Shown here in pieces: positions 25,232 to 32,776 of a stretch of DNA of 64,000 bases. The position numbers and the translations under genes are program-made. The notes under the pieces are model-generated. The model did no database searches and had not been told where the DNA came from. It saw only the letters and a list, made by a program, of their open reading frames with translations. Source of the DNA: UBA4615 sp046046245. Lineage in GTDB: Bacteria; Pseudomonadota; Gammaproteobacteria; Burkholderiales; Burkholderiaceae_E. Each line of letters begins with the position of its first letter. Positions within the stretch are counted from its first letter, which is position 1. The stretch is taken from positions 129,485 to 193,484 of the forward strand of contig JBJOKE010000008.1 of assembly GCA_046046245.1 (NCBI GenBank). The letters run 5' to 3'.

Positions 25232-26185
25232 ATGAACTTCGAGTTTCCGTACCGCGAACTGCCCGCTGTGCTGCGCGGCCCGCGCGTCGAGCGCCGGCGC
25301 GTGCTGGCGGGCGGCAGCGCCTTCTGGGGCACGATGGTCGAGGACGGCCCCGACGCCGGCCGGCTGCGGCTCGACGACGGCCGCCTGCTGGATGCGGCCG
25401 CGCAGGTCTGCCTGCCGCCGGTGACGCCGTCGAAGATCATCGCGGTCCACATCTCGTACGCGTCGCGCTCGCACGAGACGCGTAACAGGCCCAGGCCGTC
25501 CGAGACGCCCACCTACTTCACCAAGCCGCCGACCTCGCTGAACGGCCACGGCGGTCAGATCCTGAAGCCCGCGGACTGCGCCTACCTCAACTACGAGGGC
25601 GAATACGCCGTCGTGATCGGGCGCACGACCCGCAACGTCACGCCCGACGAGGCCTGGGACTGCATCGAGGGCTTCTGCCCGGCGCTCGACATGGGGCTGC
25701 AGGACTTCCGCGACACCGACCAGGGCTCGATGCTGCGGGTCAAGGGCGCGGACACGCTGCTGCCGATAGGGCCGGGGATCGTGCGCGGCGTGAACCTCTT
25801 CGAGCAGACGCTGCGCACCTACGTCGACGGCCTCGTCGTGCAGGAGGCGAACATCGGCGAGGAGACGATCTGGGGCCCGCACTACGTGATCGCCGACATC
25901 GCGCGGCACATCACGCTGGTGCCCGGCGACGTGATCCTGATGGGCACGCCCTGCCACTCCCGCTCGGTGGACCCGGGGCATGTGGTGGAGTGCGAGATCA
26001 CCGGCCTCGGACGCCTGTCGGGCACCGTGGTCGCGATCGATGCGCCGCGCGCGAGCGCGCTGGGCGTGGGCCACGCGCCGACCGACTCGCCCGAGGTCCG
26101 GCGCGTGGCGCTGGGCTTCGACGAGCGGGTGCCCGAGCGGCTGAAGGCGAACCTCGCGCAGGCGAAGGCAGCGCGCCGGGCCTGA
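25232..26185 (+). CDS. hpaG: Fumarylacetoacetate-hydrolase-fold isomerase/decarboxylase (HpaG-like)
   Basis: A 317-residue FAH-fold enzyme. The metal site is visible in NYEGEYAVVIG (Glu-x-Glu) and a downstream Asp in ALDMGLQDFRD. The block LVPGDVILMGTP is diagnostic for the family. It fits HpaG, which decarboxylates and isomerises the 5-carboxymethyl-2-oxo-hexenedioate intermediate, but is a single-domain protein while enteric HpaG is a tandem fusion. ATG 25232 is preferred (AGGGGTG 7 nt upstream); GTG 25223 would overlap the hpaD stop. Last gene of the operon; convergent with the DUF2145 gene. Confidence 0.8.
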   Translation: MNFEFPYRELPAVLRGPRVERRRVLAGGSAFWGTMVEDGPDAGRLRLDDGRLLDAAAQVCLPPVTPSKIIAVHISYASRSHETRNRPRPSETPTYFTKPPTSLNGHGGQILKPADCAYLNYEGEYAVVIGRTTRNVTPDEAWDCIEGFCPALDMGLQDFRDTDQGSMLRVKGADTLLPIGPGIVRGVNLFEQTLRTYVDGLVVQEANIGEETIWGPHYVIADIARHITLVPGDVILMGTPCHSRSVDPGHVVECEITGLGRLSGTVVAIDAPRASALGVGHAPTDSPEVRRVALGFDERVPERLKANLAQAKAARRA

Positions 26186-26198
26186 GCGCGAGCCACGG

Positions 26199-27116
26199 TC
26201 AGTCGTCGAGCGGCACCACGCGGTCGCCCGGCCGCGGCATGCAGCCCTCGTCGATCGGGGACCAGCCCTCGCGGACCACGATCCGCCGGCCGGCGAGGCA
26301 GAACTCGAGCCGACGCGCGCCGGGCACCCGCGTGCGCGCGAAGGCCGCGAGCGACTGCGGCATGCTCACCCGGAAGACGCCCTCGGCCAGGTCGGCCGCC
26401 GGATGGTCGCCGTGGTGCAGCCAGGGCAGCATGCCGCCCAGCACGACCTTCAGCGGATCGAGGCCGTCGAAGCGCGCGGGCTCGTAGCCCTGCTCGCGCA
26501 GCCAGCGCTGCGCATCGGCACGCACGTCGGGACCGTCGGCGACGCCGCCCCAGGCGAGCCCGAGCAGCTCGGCCACCCACTGGTTGCAGTTCTGGTACCG
26601 CGTGCCGAATGCGTACGCGTTCGCGCTGTAGGCGGCTCCGACCAGCCCCGTCGCGCGGCGCGCGTCGAGCGCGGTACGGGCGAGCGCATCGTCGGCCCCG
26701 GGCACGAGCACCACCGACAGCCAGCCGACCGGCGCGGCCGCGGTGCCGAACAGGAAGCCGGGCACCCCCTCGTCGAAGAGCCGCGGCCGGCGTTCGCCGC
26801 AGTCGAAATAGAGCTGGCGGACCGTCCAGGCGCCGTTCGGATGGTCGCGCAGCGCGATGCCGGCGTGCGAGTAGCGCATGCCGAACCGGGCGAGGTCCAG
26901 GCCGGAGCGGGCGACGAGCGCGGCCGACGCGCCGCTCGCCTCGAGCACGCGCCTGACCTCGGCGCCGAAGCGCAGCACCTCGTCCTGGCGGACGGCGTCG
27001 AGCTCGGCCGGCGGATCGCAGTAGCGGAAGGCGCCCGCGACGCAGGGCGGTGCCGCGCCGGCCGCGCAGGCGGCCAGCACGAGCGCGGCCAGCCGGCCGC
27101 GCGTCGAGCGCGTCAC
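26199..27116 (-). CDS. DUF2145 secreted protein
   Basis: A 305-residue protein with a signal peptide (LAALVLAACAAGAAPPCVAGA) and the DUF2145 pattern. This includes RYSHAGIALRDHPNG, YFDCGERRPRLFDEG, and a Cys/Asn-rich YQNCNQWVAELLG. The mix of Cys, His and Asn suggests a papain/NlpC-like hydrolase fold, but this is only an impression. It starts with GTG 27116, 1 nt after the stop of the small secreted protein gene upstream, so the two are translationally linked. Periplasmic or surface location is likely. Confidence 0.8.
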   Translation of the reverse strand: MTRSTRGRLAALVLAACAAGAAPPCVAGAFRYCDPPAELDAVRQDEVLRFGAEVRRVLEASGASAALVARSGLDLARFGMRYSHAGIALRDHPNGAWTVRQLYFDCGERRPRLFDEGVPGFLFGTAAAPVGWLSVVLVPGADDALARTALDARRATGLVGAAYSANAYAFGTRYQNCNQWVAELLGLAWGGVADGPDVRADAQRWLREQGYEPARFDGLDPLKVVLGGMLPWLHHGDHPAADLAEGVFRVSMPQSLAAFARTRVPGARRLEFCLAGRRIVVREGWSPIDEGCMPRPGDRVVPLDD

Positions 27117-27117
27117 C

Positions 27118-27585
27118 TCAGAGCGCGACCGGGGTGGCGCGCAGCTCGCGATGCCAGTCTTCGGCGATCACGAGGAAGAACTCGCGGCGGGTCACGCCGT
27201 TGGCGAAGGCCACGCCGTAGGCGCGCTGCGCGGCGAGCACGGTGCCGCCCTCGGCGACGCCGCCGCGCTCGACGGCCTGGCGGGGCACGACGAGGCGAAG
27301 CGGTCCGTCGCCGGTGGCGCCCGCGAGCGGCTGCAGCGTCAGGCGCAGCACGTCGGGCCGGTCGGGGACCGGTGCGAGCTCGGCGACCCGGTACGGGCCG
27401 TCGGCGGCGGCGACCGCACGGGCCGAGCTGTTGCTCGAGCCTTCGACCGACTCGGACGCGGCCGACGAGGCCGAGGAGCCGCCCGCGGCCGACGAGCCCG
27501 CCAGGCTGCCCGCCCAGGCGGGGACCGCCATGGCGGCGGCGGCGGCGACGGCCGCGACGGCGGCGGCACGCTGGAGGAGGGACAT
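27118..27585 (-). CDS. Secreted Ser-rich protein of unknown function
   Basis: 155 residues. An alanine-rich signal peptide (VAAVAAAAAMAVPAWAGS) is followed by a stretch of about 35 residues made almost only of Ser, Ala and Gly. A globular C-terminal half then has the character of an uncharacterised periplasmic domain (DVLRLTLQPLAG, EFFLVIAEDWHREL). GGAG precedes ATG 27585 and a TATCCT -10-like element lies at 27643-27648. It is coupled to the DUF2145 gene. No family recognised with confidence. Confidence 0.65.
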   Translation of the reverse strand: MSLLQRAAAVAAVAAAAAMAVPAWAGSLAGSSAAGGSSASSAASESVEGSSNSSARAVAAADGPYRVAELAPVPDRPDVLRLTLQPLAGATGDGPLRLVVPRQAVERGGVAEGGTVLAAQRAYGVAFANGVTRREFFLVIAEDWHRELRATPVAL

Positions 27586-27680
27586 GGGATCTCCGGGGGA
27601 GTGGGGGACGGGCGCCGCGGCAGCACGCCGGGCGTCGCGACAAGGATAGCCGACGCGCCGCCCGCGACGCGACACGCCGC

Positions 27681-28475
27681 TCAGCGACCGCGGAACTCGG
27701 CCGCCCGCTTCTCCATGAACGCGGCCATGCCCTCGCGGAAGTCGTCGGAGCCGAACAGCGGCAACAGCTGCAGGTAGACGTGGTGCACGTGGGTCTCGAA
27801 GGTCTCGTCGAGACCCATCCGCATCATCCGCTTCGTGCCCTGGACCGCGAGCGGCGCGTTCGCGGCGATCTCGCGGGCGAGCGCGACCGCCTCGTCGAGG
27901 CACTGCTCGGCCGGGACCGCCCGCGACGCCAGGCCGAGCTCGACGCAGCGTGCCGCCTCGAGCGTGCGGCCGGTGAACAGCAGCTCGGCGGCCTTCGACC
28001 AGCCGATCATCCGCGGCAGCAGCCAGGTGCCACCCGACTCGGGCACGATGCCGCGGGCGGTGAAGGCGGCGGCCATCTTCGAGCCCTCGGCCATGATCCG
28101 GATGTCGCAGCCGAGCGCGAGGTCCATCCCGTAGCCCGCGCTCGAGCCGTTGTGCGCGCAGATCGTCGGCTTGTCCATCGCGTGCAGCACGATCGGGGGC
28201 GCGTCCCGCAGCGGCAGCGTCGGCGCGTGCCGGCCTTCGCCGATGCCGCTGCCGCCGCGCAGGTCGAGCCCGGCGCAGAAGAAGCGGCCCGAGCCGGTCA
28301 GCACGACGGCACGGACCTCGGGATCCCGGTTCACCCGGACCAGCACGTCCGCGAGGGCCGCGAGCATCGTCCGGGTGATGGTGTTCTGGCGTTCGGGGCG
28401 GTTCAGCCGGACGATCGCCACGTGTCCGTCGACCTCGCAGCTCACCTCGTCGGCATCATCGGTGCGGGGGCTCAT
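27681..28475 (-). CDS. Enoyl-CoA hydratase/isomerase family protein
   Basis: A 264-residue crotonase-fold enzyme. The oxyanion-hole segments SGRFFCAGLDLRGG and GSSAGYGMDLALGCDI are present, and a Glu in VPESGGTWLLPR lies at the second catalytic Glu position of mitochondrial enoyl-CoA hydratase. It would hydrate or isomerise an enoyl-CoA. The start at 28475 is backed by GAGGAGACG 6 nt upstream; the frame further upstream is low-complexity. It is a single gene, so the substrate class cannot be set from context. Confidence 0.88.
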   Translation of the reverse strand: MSPRTDDADEVSCEVDGHVAIVRLNRPERQNTITRTMLAALADVLVRVNRDPEVRAVVLTGSGRFFCAGLDLRGGSGIGEGRHAPTLPLRDAPPIVLHAMDKPTICAHNGSSAGYGMDLALGCDIRIMAEGSKMAAAFTARGIVPESGGTWLLPRMIGWSKAAELLFTGRTLEAARCVELGLASRAVPAEQCLDEAVALAREIAANAPLAVQGTKRMMRMGLDETFETHVHHVYLQLLPLFGSDDFREGMAAFMEKRAAEFRGR

Positions 28476-28608
28476 CTGCGTCTCCTCGCGGGCGGGACGC
28501 GGATCGCGCCCCCGGCTGCGCATCGTACCCCCGCGACGCGGGGTCACGGCGCCCGCCAGCTTGGCCGCACGGTACAGTCGCGCTTCCCCGCAACGACCCG
28601 CCGCCGCC

Positions 28609-29430
28609 ATGCCCCTCGCCCAGCGCCCGTCCGCAGCCCGGAAGCCTGCCGATCGCCGAGCCGTGGCGCCCGACGAGGCGGCCGGCCCGTGCGGCGTCGC
28701 GACGGCGGTCGCGGCGGCCGTCGCGATGCTCGTGCCCGCTCTCGGGCACGCGCAGTCGACGGGCTTCACCGGCGACCTGGGGCTGGCCGCCTACGCCCGC
28801 AGCGAGGTCGTCCGCGACACCGGCAGCAGCCTCACCGTCCTGCCCTACGTCCTCGGCAACTGGGGGCCGTTCTTCGGTCGGCTGGACACCTTCGGCTACC
28901 AGGCCCTGCCGCTGGGCAGCGGACACCTGGAGCTGGTGGGCCGCGTCAGCACCGAGGGCTGGAAGGCCGACGCCGCCTCGCTGCGCGGCCTCGGCGACCG
29001 CAGCGCGCCGGTGCCGATCGGGGTCGGCACGTTCCAGCGCAACGCCTACGGCGCGCTCATCCTGTACGCGATGCACGACCTGACCTCCGGCGGCGCGTTC
29101 GTCGAGGCGCTCCTCGCGACCAAGTTCGAGCTCGGCCCGCTGCACCTGTATCCGCTGCTGGGCGCGGAGTACCGCAGCGCCGCCTACGTGCGCCACCTCT
29201 ACGGCGTGGACGCCGCACAGTCGGCCGCGAGCGGCGTGCCGGTCTACGCCCCGGGCGCGTCGATCGTGCCGATGGCCGGGCTGGCGGCGATGCTGCCGAT
29301 CCACGGACCCTGGGCGCTGCAGTTCACCTGGCGCCACCGCTGGCTGGACGGCGCGATCACCGGCAGCCCGATCGTCACGGCGCGCACCCAGGAGAGCGGG
29401 CACATCGGCCTGACCTACACCTTCAAGTGA
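28609..29430 (+). CDS. MipA/OmpV-family outer-membrane protein
   Basis: A 273-residue protein with an N-terminal tail and signal peptide (AVAAAVAMLVPALGHAQS), then a beta-barrel pattern of alternating strands ending HIGLTYTFK, with the C-terminal aromatic expected of an outer-membrane protein. The RSEVVRDTGSSLTVLPYVLG segment and YPLLGAEYRSAAY match MipA/OmpV, a scaffold or porin-like family. There is no Shine-Dalgarno; a TACAGT hexamer at 28573-28578 may be the -10. It is divergent from the enoyl-CoA hydratase and convergent with the metallo-hydrolase. Confidence 0.75.
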   Translation: MPLAQRPSAARKPADRRAVAPDEAAGPCGVATAVAAAVAMLVPALGHAQSTGFTGDLGLAAYARSEVVRDTGSSLTVLPYVLGNWGPFFGRLDTFGYQALPLGSGHLELVGRVSTEGWKADAASLRGLGDRSAPVPIGVGTFQRNAYGALILYAMHDLTSGGAFVEALLATKFELGPLHLYPLLGAEYRSAAYVRHLYGVDAAQSAASGVPVYAPGASIVPMAGLAAMLPIHGPWALQFTWRHRWLDGAITGSPIVTARTQESGHIGLTYTFK

Positions 29431-29455
29431 GGCCGGACGGGCCTGTCCTCATTGC

Positions 29456-30466
29456 TCACATCAGGAACCGGTCGCGCTGCGCGCGGGCGCACTCCCCCAT
29501 CACCGCGAGCGCGCGATCGACGGCCTTGGGACCGGTGACGAAGGGGTTCGGCACGCGGCCCCCCTGCGCGCGCATCGCCTGCAGCTTGCGCAGCGTGCCG
29601 TCCCAGCCCGGGTGGTTCGACATCAGCACGTCGATCGGCTGGCGCTGGACGATGCCGCGCATCCGGTCGGCCGCGGCCGCGTAGTGCTCGAGGCGGCCGA
29701 GGTCGCGGCCGAAGTTGAACGCGGTGCCGCCCCACAGCAGCGCCGCGTGCGTGCGACCGCCGGACTTCACGTCGAAGACCGGCGACAGCGTGCCGAGCGT
29801 GTGGCCCGGGGTCACGTAGAGGCGGAACGCCGTGTCGCCGACGGTGAGGACCTCACCGTCCTTCACCGCGATGTCCCGCTGCGGCGGCGCCCCCCAGACC
29901 GACGAGCTGAACTCGAGCTGCGTCTCCATCATCCGCCAGTCGATCTCGCTCGCGACGACGCGCAGCCGGTACTTCTCGGCGAGGTAGCGCGCGCCGCCGT
30001 AGTGGTCGCCGTGGCCGTGGGTGACGATCAGGTAGCGCAGCTGCGCCGGGTCGAGGCCGAGCTTCGCCATCCCGCCCTCGATCAGCGCGCGCGCCTCGAG
30101 GGCGTTGTTCAGCGCGTCGATCAGCACCAGCCCGTCGGAGGTCCGGACCACCCAGGCCGAGACCCAGGCCGAGCCGACGAACCAGACGTTGTCGAACACC
30201 GGGCCGGGCTCGGGCGCCGCGGCCTCGACGAGCTTCCTCAGCATCGCGTCGACCTGCGGGCCGGACGCGGTCCGCGTCGCGGGCTGCGGCTCGCACAGCG
30301 GCATCAGCATCGCGAGGTCGTCGCCGGCCAGACGCTTCGCTGCCGCGACGCGGGCGTCGACCCCGGCCTGCGTGGGTTTCTCCGCGGAGGGGGTGCCGCA
30401 GGCGGCGCCCAGCACCGCGACCGCGACTGCCGCGACCGCGACACGGATCGGACGGACGGATGCCAT
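29456..30466 (-). CDS. Subclass-B3-like metallo-beta-lactamase-fold hydrolase
   Basis: About 336 residues with a signal peptide that has a lipoprotein-like end (VLGAACG). The zinc motif HGHGDH is at 150-155, a TPGHTLG third ligand region follows, and a SNHPGWDG segment resembles B3 lactamases (e.g. L1-type). It may be a true beta-lactamase or another periplasmic ester or lactone hydrolase; the sequence alone does not decide. ATG 30466 is chosen (GGGGACT upstream); GTG 30484 would overlap the otnK stop. The gene follows the acid-sugar kinase, where a lactonase role would fit the pathway. Confidence 0.8.
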   Translation of the reverse strand: MASVRPIRVAVAAVAVAVLGAACGTPSAEKPTQAGVDARVAAAKRLAGDDLAMLMPLCEPQPATRTASGPQVDAMLRKLVEAAAPEPGPVFDNVWFVGSAWVSAWVVRTSDGLVLIDALNNALEARALIEGGMAKLGLDPAQLRYLIVTHGHGDHYGGARYLAEKYRLRVVASEIDWRMMETQLEFSSSVWGAPPQRDIAVKDGEVLTVGDTAFRLYVTPGHTLGTLSPVFDVKSGGRTHAALLWGGTAFNFGRDLGRLEHYAAAADRMRGIVQRQPIDVLMSNHPGWDGTLRKLQAMRAQGGRVPNPFVTGPKAVDRALAVMGECARAQRDRFLM

Positions 30467-30480
30467 CGGAGTCCCCCGCC

Positions 30481-31773
30481 TCACGCGAGCCGCGCGAACG
30501 CCTTGGTGAAGAAGTCGACCGTACCGAAGTTGCCGGACTTCAGCGCGAGATGCACCGTCCGGCCGGCGCAGGCGGCCGAGGCCACCGCGGTCCAGGGCAC
30601 GCCCGGGTCGATCTGCGGGCCGATCGCCATCCGCTCGACGCCGAGCGCCTGCACGACCGCACCCGAGGTCTCGCCGCCGGCCACGACCAGGCGACGGACG
30701 CCGGCCTCGACCAACCCGCGTGCGACCGCGGCGAGCGTGTGCTCGACCAGCTCGCCCGCCTTCGCGACCCCGAGCCTCGCCTGCACCGCGCGGACCGCGT
30801 CGGGTTCGGCGGTCGCGTAGACCAGGACCGGCCCGGCGGCGATCCGCTCGCGGGCGAACGCGAGCGCCTGCGCGGCGACGTCGGCGCCGCCGGCGATCGC
30901 GAGCGGGTCGACCGCGAACGCGGGCAGTCCCTGCGCACGCCAGTGCGCGACCTGCGCGTTGGTGGCGACCGAGCAGCTGCCGGAGACGACCGCAGCGAGG
31001 CCCTGCGCGGGCGGCAGCGCATCGGCGCGCGCGCCCGCGGCGAGCCGTCCCGACGCGATCCAGTTCGGCGGCAGCCCGATCGCGACGCCCGAGCCGGCGG
31101 TGACCAGCGGCATCCCGGCGAGCGCGACACCGAGCCGCACCAGGTCGTCGTTCGTGATCGCGTCGACGACCGCGACACCGATGCCCTCGGCCTGCAGGGC
31201 CGCGAAGCGCGCGCGGATCGCGTCGGCGCCGGCGGCGACGGTCTCGTACGAGACGAGGCCCACGCGGCGCTTCGTCTGCGCCTGCATCACGCGGACCAGG
31301 TTCGCGTCGGTCATCGGCGTCAGCGGGTGGTTGCGCATGCCGCTGTCCGACAGCAGCACGTCACCGACGAACAGGTGGCCCTTGAAGATCGTCCGCCCGT
31401 TCTCGGGGAAGGCCGGACAGGCGATGGTGAAGCCCTGCCCCGCGCCGTGCAGCGCGTCGAGCAGCGCGTCGGTCACTGGGCCGATGTTGCCCGCGGGCGT
31501 GGAGTCGAAGGTCGAGCAGTACTTGAAGTAGACCTGCTCGCAGCCGGCCGCGCGCAGCCAGGCCAGCGCGTCGAGCGACTGCGCGACCGCCTCGGCCGCG
31601 GGGACCGTCCGCGACTTCAGCGCGACCACGACCGCGTCGGCGTCGATCGTCGTGCCGGCCGAAGGAACGCCGATCGCCTGCACGGTGCGCATGCCGGCGC
31701 GCACCAGGTTGTTCGCGAGGTCGGTCGCGCCGGTGAAGTCGTCGGCGATGCAGCCCAGCAGCGGCCCGGCCAT
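30481..31773 (-). CDS. otnK: Four-carbon acid sugar kinase (3-oxo-tetronate kinase, DUF1537 family)
   Basis: A 430-residue member of the DUF1537/OtnK family. The N-terminal IADDFTGATDLANNL motif and C-terminal nucleotide-binding VVAGGETSGAVVQAL match, as do the middle blocks YFKYCSTFDSTPAGNIGP and ACPAFPENGRTIFKGHLFV. OtnK phosphorylates 3-oxo-tetronate (from L-threonate or D-erythronate) before aldol cleavage by OtnC. The start overlaps the ltnD stop (ATGA), so the two are translated together. OtnI (isomerase) and OtnC (aldolase) are not visible in the window. Confidence 0.88.
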   Translation of the reverse strand: MAGPLLGCIADDFTGATDLANNLVRAGMRTVQAIGVPSAGTTIDADAVVVALKSRTVPAAEAVAQSLDALAWLRAAGCEQVYFKYCSTFDSTPAGNIGPVTDALLDALHGAGQGFTIACPAFPENGRTIFKGHLFVGDVLLSDSGMRNHPLTPMTDANLVRVMQAQTKRRVGLVSYETVAAGADAIRARFAALQAEGIGVAVVDAITNDDLVRLGVALAGMPLVTAGSGVAIGLPPNWIASGRLAAGARADALPPAQGLAAVVSGSCSVATNAQVAHWRAQGLPAFAVDPLAIAGGADVAAQALAFARERIAAGPVLVYATAEPDAVRAVQARLGVAKAGELVEHTLAAVARGLVEAGVRRLVVAGGETSGAVVQALGVERMAIGPQIDPGVPWTAVASAACAGRTVHLALKSGNFGTVDFFTKAFARLA

Positions 31774-32699
31774 CAGACGCCCTCCCCGCGCTTGGGAGGC
31801 ACGGTGATGCCCGGGAAGATCTTGATGACCGCCGAGTCGTCCTCGCGGCCGTATCCGGCCGTGGACGCCTGCATGAACATCTGGTGCGCGGTGGCCGACA
31901 GCGGCAGCGGGAACTTCGTCGCGCGCGCGGTGTCGAGCACCAGGCCCAGGTCCTTGACGAAGATGTCGACGGCCGACAGCGGCGTGTAGTCGCCGGCCAG
32001 CACGTGGGCCATCCGGTTCTCGAACATCCAGCTGTTGCCGGCGCTGTGGGTGATGACCTCGTAGAGCGCGTCGGCGTCGACGCCCTCGCGCAGGCCGAGC
32101 GCCATCGCCTCGGCGGCGGCCGCGATGTGCACGCCGGCGAGCAGCTGGTTGATGATCTTCACCTTGCTGCCGTTGCCCGCACGGTCGCCGAGCCGGTAGA
32201 CCTTCGCGGCCATCGCGTCGAGCGTGCCGCCGGCCCTGGCATAGGCCTCGGGCGTGCCGGCGGTCATCATCGTCATCTGACCGCTCGCGGCCTTCGCCGC
32301 GCCGCCCGAGATCGGCGCATCGAGGTAGAGCAGGTCGAGCGCGGCGAGCCGCGCCTCCAGCTGCATCGACCAGTTGGGGTCGACGGTCGAGCACATCACG
32401 AAGAGGCTGCCCGGCTGCATCGTCGCGGCGGCGCCGCCGTCGCCGAACAGCACCGCCTCGGTCTGCGCGGCGTTGACCACCACGCTCACCACCACCGGGC
32501 ACGCCGCGGCCACCTCGGCCGGCGTCGCGCAGGCGGTGCCACCCTCGGCGGCGAAGGCCTCGGCAGCCTCGTGCCGGACGTCGCAGACGTGCACCGCGTA
32601 GCCCGCGCGCCGCAGCGAGCCCGCCATCCCGCGCCCCATCGCGCCCAATCCGATCACGCCGACCGGCGCGCCGGCGGCGATCGCCGTGGTCCCTGCCAT
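31773..32699 (-). CDS. ltnD: L-threonate/hydroxyacid dehydrogenase (LtnD-like)
   Basis: A 308-residue beta-hydroxyacid dehydrogenase. GVIGLGAMGRGMAG at about 14-27 is the dinucleotide loop, DAPISGGAAKAASGQMTMM the substrate loop, and NGSKVKIINQLL holds the catalytic Lys. The family oxidises L-threonate or D-erythronate to 2-oxo-tetronate; the neighbouring OtnK-type kinase makes that assignment more likely than tartronate semialdehyde reductase. GAGGAGGG precedes ATG 32699. A TATCAT -10-like hexamer at 32764-32769 (minus strand) suggests its own promoter behind the dehydratase. Confidence 0.85.
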   Translation of the reverse strand: MAGTTAIAAGAPVGVIGLGAMGRGMAGSLRRAGYAVHVCDVRHEAAEAFAAEGGTACATPAEVAAACPVVVSVVVNAAQTEAVLFGDGGAAATMQPGSLFVMCSTVDPNWSMQLEARLAALDLLYLDAPISGGAAKAASGQMTMMTAGTPEAYARAGGTLDAMAAKVYRLGDRAGNGSKVKIINQLLAGVHIAAAAEAMALGLREGVDADALYEVITHSAGNSWMFENRMAHVLAGDYTPLSAVDIFVKDLGLVLDTARATKFPLPLSATAHQMFMQASTAGYGREDDSAVIKIFPGITVPPKRGEGV

Positions 32700-32776
32700 C
32701 CCGTCCCTCCTCGTCGTCGCGCCGGTCGCGGCGCACGGCGGTCGACCTCGACCGCTGCGGCCGATGATACCGGCGC

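Noticed and set aside
22029..26185. Complete homoprotocatechuate operon
   Set aside because: hpaF, the aldolase and the monooxygenase are absent, so only the individual homologues are claimed.
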